DNA of 64,000 bases, taken from contig UQCM01000006.1 of the NCBI GenBank assembly GCA_900539525.1, positions 9,431 to 73,430 of the forward strand. The letters run 5' to 3'. The position numbers were made by a program, and so were the translations under genes. Under the pieces are notes generated by a model that was not told the DNA's origin, did not search any database, and saw only the letters and a program-made list of their open reading frames with translations. Positions 17,020 to 26,581 of this stretch are shown piece by piece. Each line of letters opens with the position of its first letter. Within the stretch, counting starts at the first letter, position 1. The stretch is from an uncultured Blautia sp. GTDB taxonomy: Bacteria > Bacillota > Clostridia > Lachnospirales > Lachnospiraceae.

Positions 17020-17048
17020 AGTATACACAAACATAAGTAAAAATACAA
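17020..17048 (-). promoter_or_regulatory. Promoter for the exonuclease gene, probably a near-leaderless transcript
   Basis: On the minus strand TTGTAT (17043-17048) and TATACT (17020-17025) are 17 bp apart. The -10 ends 9 bp before the ATG at 17010, so transcription would start only a few bases before the codon. Confidence 0.5.
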
Positions 17049-17258
17049 GGGAATGTTCAGGGTCTTTCGTCGATTTGTATAGAAACCCCCCGGGTTTTCG
17101 TCAAAATTACCATTCATAGATAAATCTGACCCGTTCATAAGCAGATTTTACAATGTCTTTTCAAAAACTTTGTTTAATTATGGTATGGTCTGATGGGGCA
17201 TCTTTTAGTATACTAAACTCAGTTGAAACTACAGGTACATATTTTAGGAGGTTGTGAA

Positions 17259-18371
17259 ATGGCAAGTTTATCATTGCAGCATATTAATAAAAAATATCCA
17301 AACGGATTTGAAGCAGTAAAAGACTTTAATCTTGAAATTGAAGATAAAGAGTTTATTATTTTTGTAGGACCTTCAGGATGTGGTAAATCTACCACGCTTC
17401 GTATGATCGCAGGACTTGAGGAGATCTCCAGCGGTACATTGAAGATCGGTGACAGAGTCGTAAATGATGTCGAGCCTAAGGACAGAGATATCGCCATGGT
17501 ATTCCAGAACTACGCACTGTATCCGCATATGACCGTATATGATAACATGGCATTTGGTCTGAAGCTGAGAAAAGTTCCGAAGGATCAGATCGATAAGATG
17601 GTAAAGGATGCAGCTAAGATCCTTGATCTTGACAAATTATTAGACCGTAAGCCGAAGGCACTGTCAGGTGGACAGAGACAGCGTGTTGCTATGGGACGTG
17701 CCATCGTGCGTGATCCTAAGGTATTCCTGATGGATGAGCCGCTGTCAAACCTGGATGCAAAGCTGAGAGTTCAGATGCGTATCGAGATCTCCAAGCTGCA
17801 TCAGAGACTGGGCGCTACCATCATCTATGTAACACATGACCAGACAGAGGCTATGACCCTTGGTACAAGAATCGTTGTTATGAAAGATGGTGTGGTTCAG
17901 CAGGTAGATACACCGCAGAACCTGTACAATAATCCGGGTAACTTATTTGTAGCAGGATTCATCGGTTCTCCGCAGATGAACTTCATGGATGCAAAGGTAG
18001 AGGTTAAGGGACAGGATGTAAACCTGATCGTAGGAAGCTTCCGTATCAAGCTTCCGGCTGCGAAAGCAAAGAAACTGATCGACGGCGGATATGCAGGAAA
18101 GACAGTTGTTATGGGTATTCGTCCTGAGAACGTTCATGATTCTGCAGACTTTATCAAGTCTTCACCGGATACTGTTGTTGAGTCTACGATCAGAGTATAC
18201 GAGCTGTTAGGTGCAGAAGTATTCTTATACTTTGATGTTGAGGGATTCCCGATGACAGCACGCGTAGACCCGCGTACAACAGCAAGAACAGGTGACAAGG
18301 TTAAGTTCGCACTGGATGCTGAGAAGATTCATGTATTTGACAAAGAGACTGAGGTAACGATTACAAACTAG
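17259..18371 (+). CDS. Carbohydrate ABC transporter ATPase (MsmX/UgpC/MalK type)
   Basis: A 370-residue CUT1-type ATPase. The start at 17259 has TAGGAGG upstream. Walker A GPSGCGKST, signature LSGGQRQRVAMGRAI, Walker B VFLMDEPLSNLDAKLR and H-loop THDQTEAM are intact. The C-terminal ~130 residues form the MalK-type regulatory OB/TOBE domain (MGIRPENVHD). No permease or binding-protein genes are adjacent. In Firmicutes such orphan MsmX-type ATPases serve several sugar transporters encoded elsewhere, which is the likely role here. Codon use appears biased as for a highly expressed gene. Confidence 0.93.
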   Translation: MASLSLQHINKKYPNGFEAVKDFNLEIEDKEFIIFVGPSGCGKSTTLRMIAGLEEISSGTLKIGDRVVNDVEPKDRDIAMVFQNYALYPHMTVYDNMAFGLKLRKVPKDQIDKMVKDAAKILDLDKLLDRKPKALSGGQRQRVAMGRAIVRDPKVFLMDEPLSNLDAKLRVQMRIEISKLHQRLGATIIYVTHDQTEAMTLGTRIVVMKDGVVQQVDTPQNLYNNPGNLFVAGFIGSPQMNFMDAKVEVKGQDVNLIVGSFRIKLPAAKAKKLIDGGYAGKTVVMGIRPENVHDSADFIKSSPDTVVESTIRVYELLGAEVFLYFDVEGFPMTARVDPRTTARTGDKVKFALDAEKIHVFDKETEVTITN

Positions 18372-18386
18372 TCTGCATATTTTATA

Positions 18387-18418
18387 CCTTCCCGGTAGTG
18401 ATATCGGGAAGGTTTTTT
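18387..18418 (+). terminator. Terminator after the sugar ATPase gene
   Basis: CCTTCCCG and CGGGAAGG form an 8-bp stem followed by TTTTTT. It lies between the ATPase gene and the regulator starting at 18436, so the regulator is read through or has its own promoter. Confidence 0.85.
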
Positions 18419-18435
18419 GCATAAAGGAGTGAAAG

Positions 18436-19524
18436 ATGGTATCAAGTCAGGTTTTACAGAAAGCAATTGATGAATTGAGGGCAATCACCAGAATCGATCT
18501 GTGTATTCTGGGACTGCAAGGAAATGTGGTCGTATCGACTTTTTCCGGCGAGGATATACCGGCAGATGCAGTGAAGGCTTTTGCGGGTTCTGAGGCAGTC
18601 AGTCAGGTGATACAGGGATATCATTTTTTTAAAGTAATGGATGATGATGCACTGGAATATGTACTGGTCTCAAAAGGAATCAGTGAAGATTCTTATATGA
18701 TCGGAAAAGTGGCTGTCAGTGAACTTCAGAATCTCCTGGCAGCATACAGGGAAAGATTTGATAAGAATAGTTTTATTCAGAATCTCCTCCTGGATAATCT
18801 GCTTCTGGTGGATATTTATAATCGTGCCAAAAAGCTTCACATTGATGTGGAGGCACGAAGAGTTGTATTTATGATCGAAACCAGGCAGGAAAAGGACAGT
18901 ATTGCGCTGGAGACCATGAAGACATTGTTCGCATCACGTACGAAGGACTTCATTACGGCTGTAGATGAGAAGAGTATCATTCTGGTGAGAGAACTGAATC
19001 AGGATGAATCTTACGGGGAGCTGGAGGGAATTGCCATGATGGTGCGTGATATGCTCAATTCCGAAGCCATGTCGGCTGTTCGCATTGCCTATGGAACCAT
19101 TGTTGAGGAGATCAATCAGATATCGAAATCCTATAAAGAGGCAAAGATGACTCTGGATGTGGGGAAGATCTTCTATGCGGAGAGGAATATCATCTCATAC
19201 AATGCACTGGGAATCGGGCGTCTGATTTATCAGCTTCCGGTGCAGCTGTGTGAAATGTTTATGAAAGAGGTGTTTGGAGAACATATGCCGGATACCTTTG
19301 ATGAGGAGACGATGGTAACGATCAATAAGTTCTTCGAAAACAATCTGAATGTCTCAGAAACGGCGAGACAGCTTTATGTCCACAGAAATACGCTGGTATA
19401 CCGTCTGGAGAAGCTGCAGAGAAGTACGGGTCTTGACATCCGTGTCTTTGAGGATGCCCTTACCTTTAAGATCGCTCTTATGGTGGTCAGCTATATGAGA
19501 TATATGGAGAGGCAGGAGTATTGA
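18436..19524 (+). CDS. CdaR/PucR-type transcriptional regulator, copy 1
   Basis: A 362-residue regulator. AAAGGAG precedes the start. The N-terminal ~120 residues resemble a sugar-diacid-recognition domain (LQKAIDELRAITRIDLCILG). A middle GGDEF-like or linker region follows. The C-terminal ~70 residues are a PucR-type helix-turn-helix (NNLNVSETARQLYVHRNT, LVYRLEKLQRSTGLDIR). A second protein of exactly the same length and with closely similar sequence is encoded at 41505-42593 beside the ammonium genes. The effector is unknown. Its position behind a sugar ATPase suggests carbon-related control, by inference only. Confidence 0.85.
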   Translation: MVSSQVLQKAIDELRAITRIDLCILGLQGNVVVSTFSGEDIPADAVKAFAGSEAVSQVIQGYHFFKVMDDDALEYVLVSKGISEDSYMIGKVAVSELQNLLAAYRERFDKNSFIQNLLLDNLLLVDIYNRAKKLHIDVEARRVVFMIETRQEKDSIALETMKTLFASRTKDFITAVDEKSIILVRELNQDESYGELEGIAMMVRDMLNSEAMSAVRIAYGTIVEEINQISKSYKEAKMTLDVGKIFYAERNIISYNALGIGRLIYQLPVQLCEMFMKEVFGEHMPDTFDEETMVTINKFFENNLNVSETARQLYVHRNTLVYRLEKLQRSTGLDIRVFEDALTFKIALMVVSYMRYMERQEY

Positions 19525-19562
19525 TCTTGAAGATATCAGAAAAGCTGACCATGCTCAGCGCG

Positions 19563-19606
19563 CAAAGTATGCAAGCCCCTCACGAGTGAGGGGCTTGCAT
19601 ACTTTG
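19563..19606. terminator. Long perfect hairpin, probable bidirectional terminator
   Basis: A 20-bp perfect inverted repeat (19563-19582 and 19587-19606, CAAAGTATGCAAGCCCCTCA) with a CGAG loop lies between convergent genes. The following bases are T/A rich. A similar but shorter hairpin stands at 44989-45033, also between convergent genes. Confidence 0.75.
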
Positions 19607-19777
19607 TTATATTGTTACTGGTCACGGAGTGAACAGTAACACGCTTCGCGATGCACAGATATGATGCATGCTTCATCATATCGCGCTGCTACTCTCGGGT
19701 TTTTACGTGACTTTCGCTTCGCTACACTCACAAAAAACACCTCGAACTGGCTGACGTGTGAATAGTAACGTTCTATT
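19606..19777. repeat. Family 1 MITE-like element, 156 bp, with near-perfect 8-bp target duplication
   Basis: The element 19614-19769 begins GTTACTGGTCAC and ends GTGTGAATAGTAAC (inverted termini). Flanks are GTTATATT (19606-19613) and GTTCTATT (19770-19777), 7 of 8 identical. The first 27 bp are the stand-alone element seen elsewhere. The interior has stem-forming segments (CGAAGCG/CGCTTCG, GATGCATG) and no coding capacity. Confidence 0.85.
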
Positions 19778-19812
19778 AACATATGTCATGTCTGAATCTG
19801 AACAGTTACCGG

Positions 19813-22230
19813 TTATCGGATACGAATGACCATACTTGCTTTTTTCCCACTGCCATCTCTGGATAGGGCAGTGATTTTTACTTTTTTGCCTTTTCCGGCA
19901 GGGAGTGCTTTTAACTGCCCTCTGCTGTTTACTGTAGCATATTCCGGACGGCTGCTGATGTAACGGACCGAAGTGTTTGCTCCTTTAGCCGGGAGGACCG
20001 AGACCTTTAAGGATACTTTTTTTCCGGCTTTTACCGAGGAGATCTTCTTTTTAAAGGATATCTTTTTAACAGCTTTTTTCTGTATTTTAATGGTGTAAAC
20101 AGTTTTCAGATTGCTTCCGTCTGTAGTCTGAGCGGTAATCCGGACCGTTTTTCCGGCACCGGCTTTGGTAGTGTGCAGGATTCCGCGATTGTCTACAGAG
20201 GCATATCCGGAATTGCTGCTGGTGAAAATGAGTGACTTACAGGAGGCATTTTCAGGTAAAACAGTAATATCAAAAGCAATCGATTTACCGGGCGCCACTT
20301 TGGGGGAATCCAGAGAAAGACGGATCGATGTTACTTTCTGTGTCGTGTCAGTGATAACATTTTCCTTATTATCCGGGTCTTTATGATCCGTGGCAGGGAT
20401 GTCCGGTTCTTCAGGTCCAACAGGCTGCAGGTGATCCTGTCCCGGCTTGTCCGGATCATCCGGCTGTACAGGGGGATCCGGTTCTGTTACCGTAATATAA
20501 AACTGTGAAGTAATATCCCTGCCTTTATACTGGAAAGAGGCACTGATAGTGGCAGTTCCGGGATTCTGTGCAGTGATCAGTCCATTTTCTGATATGGAAG
20601 CAACGTCAGGATGATCTGAACTCCATGAAACGGTCTGGCTGTCCGGAACAGTCCTTGCGTAAAGCTGCAGGGTATCACCGGATGTCAGAGTTTTTTTGTT
20701 GTTTTCTTCCTCGTCTGCATCCGGCCGGATGGAAAGAATAAGTTCCCCATCCCTGTCTCTGGTACAGGCTTTTATGCGCAGATTCATATCTCCCTTCGCA
20801 CCGATATCCGTCCATGTTCCATTTTGCAGAAGGAAACTCTGACCGGGCTTTGAACTGGCCGTGCTGCTGCACCATCCATAGTCAGACGAAGAGTCCACAG
20901 GAATGACGATACCGGAATTCTGTGCTCCTGTATGCAGTACAACGGAGAATTCTTCGCCTTTATCCAGTTTCAGAGGAGTATCCAGTGAAATGGTATGATA
21001 GCCAACGGTTTCTGATTTCCCGGTTGCTGTAAAAAGGGGGGTTCCGCTGCCGGTAGGATTGGCGTTGCGAAGACCATAACCTTTGTATATTTCGACCTTA
21101 TAGTTTACATCCGGCTGCAGAGTGAAGAAGGAAACATCGGTAATGGATTCATATCCCTGTGCCTGAAATACGTTTGCCTGAACGGCGGTTCCATTGCTGT
21201 AGATGGTTTCCATATTAGAAGTACCATCGTATTGATAAAGGTGTTCGTCCTCAGTGATATCAGTAATGGAAAAAAACTGTGCGGTCGTGTTGGATTCGGT
21301 TAAGCTCTTATCATAATAGGAAAGCCAGAAATATCCCTGGTCAGCCCATTCGGTTCCCCAGGTGTTTTTTACCAGCCAGGCGCCATCCTGAGGAGGCAGC
21401 TGTGTCCCGAAATCTTCTTTCGGAAAATGATCATCCCATCCTACAACAGTAACGGAATGGTTTCCAATCAGCCCGGAATCTCCCACATACATACCATTTG
21501 TAGAGGCATTCCACCATTTTTCCTGTTCATGATCTGCATAGTAGCTGATGGTTCCCGCACCATACTTCAGAAGTGCTTTCTTTATTCCGGGAATATCACT
21601 CTGCATGACAGAGGTGGATTCCTTCAGGCGATATCCCTGATAGGCCTTGGAGTCAGGGAGAGATACCTGGTATTTATCCTTTTCCCATGCTGCCATCATA
21701 TCTTTCAGAGGCGCAACGTCCTCATCAGCAGGAGAGATCCCCTGAGCCAGTGTCATGGTTAATATCAGTGTGTTTCCTCCCTTGTCGAGAATGTCAGTGC
21801 CGGAAAGAAAATTTTTGTCACCTTCCGTCAGTCCCATGGGATCCGTCACGCGGTTGTAATGGAAGTAGACCGTCTGCCATACAGACAGTGCAAAATCAGA
21901 AGGTTTTTCTCCGTTTTTAATGGCAGACATTTCTGCGCTGTCCAGAGAAGAAAATACCCAGCAGCAGCCGGTGCCGCCCTGGTTTTTTACCCGGGTAAGG
22001 TAAGTCTCTGATTTTCTGGGATCGAAGACAGCCGGAAGGCTGTCAGCCTCTCTGCTTTGTTTCCGGATGGGCTGCTTTGTCATTTCTTCAGGCAGATATT
22101 CAGATATACTGCGATAGCCCGTTCCGTGTGTTTCTACAGAAGATGCATGGGATGTCATACCGGTCAGAAAAAATGCGGTTAATCCGACGGAAACCAGACA
22201 TCGTTTAAGGTGAATCTTTCGTAAATTCAA
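19813..22230 (-). CDS. Secreted papain-like (C1) cysteine protease with lectin-like and Big2 domains
   Basis: An 805-residue exported protein. The start is TTG at 22230, supported by GGAGGCG 8 bp upstream and by the signal peptide it provides (CLVSVGLTAFFLTGMTSHAS). The peptidase C1 domain (~70-320) has the oxyanion Gln and catalytic Cys (NQGGTGCCWVFSS), the His (GNHSVTVVGWD) and the Asn (VKNTWGTEW). A jelly-roll or lectin-like domain follows (~330-490). Three Big2 Ig-like domains complete the protein, separated by a Pro/Asp-rich linker (~590-625). No sorting signal is visible, so it is secreted or held through its Ig domains. Similar proteases are common surface enzymes in gut Firmicutes. 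Substrate unknown. Confidence 0.92.
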   Translation of the reverse strand: MNLRKIHLKRCLVSVGLTAFFLTGMTSHASSVETHGTGYRSISEYLPEEMTKQPIRKQSREADSLPAVFDPRKSETYLTRVKNQGGTGCCWVFSSLDSAEMSAIKNGEKPSDFALSVWQTVYFHYNRVTDPMGLTEGDKNFLSGTDILDKGGNTLILTMTLAQGISPADEDVAPLKDMMAAWEKDKYQVSLPDSKAYQGYRLKESTSVMQSDIPGIKKALLKYGAGTISYYADHEQEKWWNASTNGMYVGDSGLIGNHSVTVVGWDDHFPKEDFGTQLPPQDGAWLVKNTWGTEWADQGYFWLSYYDKSLTESNTTAQFFSITDITEDEHLYQYDGTSNMETIYSNGTAVQANVFQAQGYESITDVSFFTLQPDVNYKVEIYKGYGLRNANPTGSGTPLFTATGKSETVGYHTISLDTPLKLDKGEEFSVVLHTGAQNSGIVIPVDSSSDYGWCSSTASSKPGQSFLLQNGTWTDIGAKGDMNLRIKACTRDRDGELILSIRPDADEEENNKKTLTSGDTLQLYARTVPDSQTVSWSSDHPDVASISENGLITAQNPGTATISASFQYKGRDITSQFYITVTEPDPPVQPDDPDKPGQDHLQPVGPEEPDIPATDHKDPDNKENVITDTTQKVTSIRLSLDSPKVAPGKSIAFDITVLPENASCKSLIFTSSNSGYASVDNRGILHTTKAGAGKTVRITAQTTDGSNLKTVYTIKIQKKAVKKISFKKKISSVKAGKKVSLKVSVLPAKGANTSVRYISSRPEYATVNSRGQLKALPAGKGKKVKITALSRDGSGKKASMVIRIR

Positions 22231-22321
22231 GTGTTATCGCCTCCATTTTTTTATTTAACTAAGATGATGCCGAATGATTTTCGGATTTGTTGTTGATACT
22301 TTTGTTTATAACTATTATAAT

Positions 22322-22420
22322 GATGCCAGGGTCAAAAGGTCATGATTTTCATGCTTGCATGAAAAATCCGAAGGCATCATGGGGTCAAATGCTTTTGACC
22401 ACAACATCATATATGATATC
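22322..22420. repeat. Palindromic repeat region including family 3
   Basis: GATGCC (22322) pairs with GGCATC (22373), enclosing GATTTTCATGC/GCATGAAAAATC. It is followed by the family 3 unit: ATCATGGGGTCAAATG, CTTTTGACC, CAACATCATATAT. Related units occur at 42786-42830 and 53955-54031. It fills the space between the divergent protease and kinase genes. Confidence 0.6.
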
Positions 22421-22510
22421 TGTTCAGATCCTGGCATGAGCAAAAGGAGTTAAAAGGAAAGCCTCGTAGAGGCTTGCGAATGGACTCTGAACAGTTGAGA
22501 ATACTCTGAA
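22421..22510. repeat. Family 2 repeat, diverged copy
   Basis: CTGTTCAGATCCTGGCATGAG at the left and GGACTCTGAACAGTT at the right enclose AAAAGGAAAGCCTCG and GAGGCTTGCGAATG. The layout matches the element at 11920-12030. No clear target duplication. Confidence 0.65.
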
Positions 22511-22526
22511 CGGGGGCAGATAGAAA

Positions 22527-23501
22527 ATGGCCGGAAAGAAGCAGAAGATTCTGTTTATTGTGAATCCGAAGTCAGGAAAAGGTTTTATAAAAAATCATCT
22601 GATGGATATTATTGATATTTTTATAAAGAATGACAGGAAAGTGACTGTGCATATCACGCAGCGGGAGATGGATGCATGTCAGGTGACCCGAAGACAGGCA
22701 AAAAAATATGACCTGATCGTATGCAGTGGCGGTGACGGAACGCTGGATGAGGTCATTACCGGAATGATGGCAAGAAAGCCGGAGGAACGCTGCCCTGTGG
22801 GGTATATTCCGGCGGGCAGTACGAACGATTTCGCGGGGAGCCTGGGACTTCCGAGAAATATGAAGGAGGCAGCAGGATATATTATGCAGAGTCAGCCCTG
22901 TGCCTGTGATATCGGAGGATTTAATGAGAATTATTTCGTCTATATCGCGGCCTTTGGTGCATTTACCGATGTGTCCTATCAGACCCGTCAGGAGGTAAAG
23001 AACGTGCTGGGGCATCTGGCTTATGTTCTGGAGGGGGCAAAGCGTTTATTTAATCTGAAATCCTATCATATGAAGATCAGTACAGGTGAAGAGCAGATGG
23101 AGGATGACTTTATCTTTGGAATGGTGACGAATTCCCGGTCAGTAGGAGGATTTAAGAATATTACAGGAAAAAATGTCCAGCTTGATGATGGTGTCTTTGA
23201 GGTGACGTTGATCAGGATGCCCAAAAACCCCATAGAGCTTCAGGAAATCCTGGGGGCGATTCTGCTGCAGGAAATGGATCATAAGCTGATCTGTACAAGG
23301 AAAGCATCCCGTGTCGTTTTTGAGTCGGAGGAAGAGATTCCGTGGACACTTGACGGAGAGTTCGGAGGCAATCATCGTGAGGTGATCGTCAGAAACCATA
23401 AGCATGCGATTTCGATCATGGCAAAGAAGGATAACAGGAGCACCTGCTGGTCCCGGGCGGAAGACTCCATTGAATCAGAAAAGAATACCGAAGTCTGGTG
23501 A
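22527..23501 (+). CDS. Diacylglycerol kinase family lipid kinase (DgkB/YegS-like)
   Basis: A 324-residue protein of the DAGK catalytic-domain family (PF00781 type). The N-terminus has the phosphate-loop-like VNPKSGKG. The nucleotide-binding GGDGTLDEVI motif and PAGSTNDFAGSLGLP are present, followed by the beta-sandwich C-terminal domain with QLDDGVFEVTLIR and WTLDGEFGG. Such enzymes phosphorylate diacylglycerol or related lipids at the membrane using ATP, recycling lipid from lipoteichoic acid synthesis. The ribosome site is weak (GGGGGC). It is monocistronic by spacing. The exact lipid substrate cannot be told from sequence. Confidence 0.9.
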   Translation: MAGKKQKILFIVNPKSGKGFIKNHLMDIIDIFIKNDRKVTVHITQREMDACQVTRRQAKKYDLIVCSGGDGTLDEVITGMMARKPEERCPVGYIPAGSTNDFAGSLGLPRNMKEAAGYIMQSQPCACDIGGFNENYFVYIAAFGAFTDVSYQTRQEVKNVLGHLAYVLEGAKRLFNLKSYHMKISTGEEQMEDDFIFGMVTNSRSVGGFKNITGKNVQLDDGVFEVTLIRMPKNPIELQEILGAILLQEMDHKLICTRKASRVVFESEEEIPWTLDGEFGGNHREVIVRNHKHAISIMAKKDNRSTCWSRAEDSIESEKNTEVW

Positions 23502-23633
23502 AATATATACAGAATAACGAATGAATAGAAGAAACCGCAACATACAGAGAAAAAAATCCGGCATTATGACAATAAAATAATTAAAAAATAATGGATATTT
23601 AATAAATTTGATAGTGAACCAAAGAAATTTATA

Positions 23634-23662
23634 TGGTTTTCTGAAGCTATGCCTGTTATAAT
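23634..23662 (+). promoter_or_regulatory. Probable mglBAC promoter
   Basis: A perfect TATAAT (23657-23662) with a poor -35 (TGGTTT, 23634-23639) at 17 bp, 63 bp before the mglB start. A weak -35 with a perfect -10 is typical of activator-dependent promoters. The YesN regulator encoded downstream is a candidate activator. A GC-rich hairpin (GGGGGATGGTCCCC) lies in the leader. Confidence 0.5.
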
Positions 23663-23724
23663 AGAGCTACACCTCGTGGGGGATGGTCCCCTGCGGAGAA
23701 TATTTATACAGGAGGATATATAAA

Positions 23725-24927
23725 ATGAAGAAGAAAGTAATCAGCGCATTACTTGCAACTGCTATGGTAGCAACTATGGTAGCAGGATGCGGAAGCAAAA
23801 AACCAGCTGAGACAACAGCAGCAACAGAAGCAGCAGCAGAAACAGAGGCAGCTGCAGCAGACACAGAGGCAGAAAGCGTAGCAGAAGCAGTGGAAGATGC
23901 AGGTGTTGACCTGGCAGATGCAAACGTAGCAGTTTTCTACTACACATTCTCTGATACCTACATCTCATCTGTACGTACCGCTCTGGATGGCGCACTCGAT
24001 GGACTGGGAGTTAAATATCAGGACTTTGACGCTAACAGCAACCAGACAACACAGAACGAGCAGATCGATACCGCTCTTCAGACAGGCGCTAATGTACTGG
24101 TAGTTAACATCGTTACTTCCGGTTCTGTAGACGCTTCCCAGCAGATCGTTGACAAGGCTTCTGCAGCAGGCGTTCCTGTAATCTTCTTCAACCGTGCAGT
24201 TGAGACTGACGAGGAAGAGGGACAGGTACTTGGAAGCTATGACAAGTGTGCTTTCGTAGGAACAGATGCTCCGGAAGCAGGTCATATGCAGGGTAAGATG
24301 ATCGGTGAGTACCTGGTTGAGAACTTTGACGCTGTTGACTTAAACGGCGACGGCAAGATTTCCTATGCAATGTTCATGGGACAGCTTGGTAACGTAGAGG
24401 CTATTTACCGTACACAGTATGGTGTAGAAGATGCAAACGCAGTTCTGACAGCAGCTGGAAAGCCGGAGCTTGAGTACTTTGATGCTTCCAACGCAGACAA
24501 ATATCAGGTTGACCAGGATGGTAACTGGAGCGCAACAGCAGCTAACAACTACATGACAACAAACCTGTCCCAGTACAATGAGGACAATGGCAACATGATC
24601 GAGCTGGTTATCTGCAACAACGATGGTATGGCTGAGGGTGCTATCTCCGCTCTGAATGACAAGGGATACAACCTGGGAACAGCAGACTGCACAACGATCC
24701 CTGTATTCGGTGTTGACGCTACAGATGCAGCTAAGCAGCTGATCGCTGATGGCAAGATGACAGGTACGATCAAGCAGGATGCTGAAGGTATGGCAGCATG
24801 TATCGCAGATCTGGTTAAGAATGCAGGTTCCGGACAGGATGTTATGGCTAACACTGACAGCTACAACATCTCTGCGAACGTAGCTAACAAGATCTACATC
24901 CCGTACGCTATGTACACAGGAGAATGA
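23725..24927 (+). CDS. mglB: Galactose/methyl-galactoside ABC transporter substrate-binding lipoprotein
   Basis: A 400-residue lipoprotein. The start at 23725 (AGGAGG upstream) yields a signal peptide with lipobox VAGC at ~22-25. A low-complexity Ala/Glu/Thr linker (~30-65) tethers the domain to the membrane. The periplasmic-binding fold (PBP type I) runs to the end, with a calcium-loop motif DLNGDGKISY as in E. coli GGBP and the sugar-contact segments VPVIFFNRAVE and ICNNDGMAEGAI. It captures galactose/glucose-type sugars for MglA/MglC. Codon use is strongly biased toward high expression. A hairpin after the gene separates it from mglA. Confidence 0.95.
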   Translation: MKKKVISALLATAMVATMVAGCGSKKPAETTAATEAAAETEAAAADTEAESVAEAVEDAGVDLADANVAVFYYTFSDTYISSVRTALDGALDGLGVKYQDFDANSNQTTQNEQIDTALQTGANVLVVNIVTSGSVDASQQIVDKASAAGVPVIFFNRAVETDEEEGQVLGSYDKCAFVGTDAPEAGHMQGKMIGEYLVENFDAVDLNGDGKISYAMFMGQLGNVEAIYRTQYGVEDANAVLTAAGKPELEYFDASNADKYQVDQDGNWSATAANNYMTTNLSQYNEDNGNMIELVICNNDGMAEGAISALNDKGYNLGTADCTTIPVFGVDATDAAKQLIADGKMTGTIKQDAEGMAACIADLVKNAGSGQDVMANTDSYNISANVANKIYIPYAMYTGE

Positions 24928-25013
24928 TTGAATCATTAAGAAATATGAGAGGGCAGCAAAGGGCGAGACTCGAAAGCATTATGCAGGTTGCATAATAAAA
25001 GTAATACAGGAGG

Positions 25014-25043
25014 ACAGCCGCCACATGGTTGGCGGCTGTTTCT
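25014..25043 (+). terminator. Intercistronic hairpin between mglB and mglA
   Basis: ACAGCCGCC and GGCGGCTGT form a 9-bp stem followed by TTCTT. It could partially terminate or protect the mRNA 3' end, giving more binding protein than ATPase and permease, as in other binding-protein operons. Confidence 0.65.
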
Positions 25044-25070
25044 TAGGTATAAAAGACAGGAGGTCAGGAT

Positions 25071-26567
25071 ATGGAGCATGAGGTTTTGCTTGAGATGAAA
25101 AACATCTCCAAGGAGTTCCCGGGCGTAAAGGCGCTGGATAACGTTTCGCTGACAGTGAAGAGGGGAACGGTTCATGCGCTGATGGGCGAAAACGGTGCCG
25201 GGAAATCCACACTGATGAAATGCCTGTTTGGAATGTATGCAAAGGATGGCGGGGAAATTTTCCTTGAGGGGAAAGAGATTAATTTCAAGAGTTCAAAGGA
25301 AGCATTGGAAAATGGTGTTGCCATGGTTCATCAGGAGCTGAACCAGGCGCTGAAACGAAGTGTAATGGATAATCTCTGGCTTGGACGTTTTCCTAAAATC
25401 GGCGGCATTATGACAGACGACAAAAAGGCATATAATGATACATTGAAAGTGTTTGAAGAACTGGAAATTGATGTGGATCCGAGAAGGATCATGAGCACGA
25501 TGCCGGTTTCCCAACGCCAGATGGTAGAGATTGCAAAGGCAGTTTCATTTAATTCGAAAGTTATCGTGTTCGATGAGCCGACATCTTCTTTGACAGAAGA
25601 AGAGGTAGAGCACTTATTTAAGATTATAAATATGCTGAGAGACCGTGGCGTGGGTATTATTTACATTTCCCACAAGATGGCGGAGATCCTTCGGATATCT
25701 GACGAGATCACCGTCATGCGAGATGGTACATGGGTAGCGACGAAGCCTGCAAAGGAAATGACGATGGATGAGATCATCCGTCTGATGGTAGGACGTGAGC
25801 TGACGAACCAGTTCCCGCCGAAGACGAATAAGCCGGGGGACTATGCATTAGAGGTAGAGAACCTTACTGCACAGTATTCCCTTCTGAAGGATGTTTCCTT
25901 CAAGGCACGCAGAGGTGAGATCGTAGGTCTGGCAGGTCTGGATGGAAGCGGACGTACCGAGACACTGGAGAACATCTTCGGTATCGCGACGAGAAAGTCA
26001 GGTACGATTAAGCTGGACGGCAAACAGGTTCTCAACAGAAATGCCCGCGAATCGATTAAGAACGGCTTTGCCCTGCTGACAGAGGAGAGACGTGCGACAG
26101 GTATCTTTGCTATTCTGAATATTCGCGAAAATACGGTTATTTCCAGCTTGAAGAGACATAAAAAAGGATTTTACCTGAGTGAGAAGTCCATGAGGAAAGA
26201 CACTCAGGAATACATTGGGAAGATGCGTACAAAGACTCCTACACAGGAGACGAAGATCCGCTCTCTTTCCGGTGGTAACCAGCAGAAGGTTATCTTAAGC
26301 CGCTGGCTGCTGACAGAGCCTGAGGTACTGCTTCTGGATGAGCCTACCCGTGGTATCGACGTAGGTGCGAAATATGAGATTTACCAGTTGATTCTGGATT
26401 TGGCAAACAAGGGCAAAATCGTCCTGGTGGTATCTTCAGAGATGCCGGAGCTGCTTGGTATCTGTGACCGTATTCTGGTTATGTCCGGCGGACGTCTGGC
26501 AGGCGAAGTAGATGCCCGTAATACGTCACAGGAAGAAATCATGACTCTTGCAGCAAAATATGTATAA
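25071..26567 (+). CDS. mglA: Galactose/methyl-galactoside ABC transporter ATPase
   Basis: A 498-residue CUT2-type double ATPase. The start has CAGGAGG upstream. Domain 1 (~1-240) has Walker A GENGAGKST and Walker B VIVFDEPTSSLTEEE. Domain 2 (~255-498) has a degenerate Walker A (GLDGSGRTET), signature LSGGNQQKVILSRWLL and Walker B VLLLDEPTRGIDVG. Asymmetric sites of this kind are normal for the MglA/RbsA family. It powers import through MglC. It is 14 bp from mglC. Confidence 0.95.
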   Translation: MEHEVLLEMKNISKEFPGVKALDNVSLTVKRGTVHALMGENGAGKSTLMKCLFGMYAKDGGEIFLEGKEINFKSSKEALENGVAMVHQELNQALKRSVMDNLWLGRFPKIGGIMTDDKKAYNDTLKVFEELEIDVDPRRIMSTMPVSQRQMVEIAKAVSFNSKVIVFDEPTSSLTEEEVEHLFKIINMLRDRGVGIIYISHKMAEILRISDEITVMRDGTWVATKPAKEMTMDEIIRLMVGRELTNQFPPKTNKPGDYALEVENLTAQYSLLKDVSFKARRGEIVGLAGLDGSGRTETLENIFGIATRKSGTIKLDGKQVLNRNARESIKNGFALLTEERRATGIFAILNIRENTVISSLKRHKKGFYLSEKSMRKDTQEYIGKMRTKTPTQETKIRSLSGGNQQKVILSRWLLTEPEVLLLDEPTRGIDVGAKYEIYQLILDLANKGKIVLVVSSEMPELLGICDRILVMSGGRLAGEVDARNTSQEEIMTLAAKYV

Positions 26568-26581
26568 GGAGGCTGAGATAC

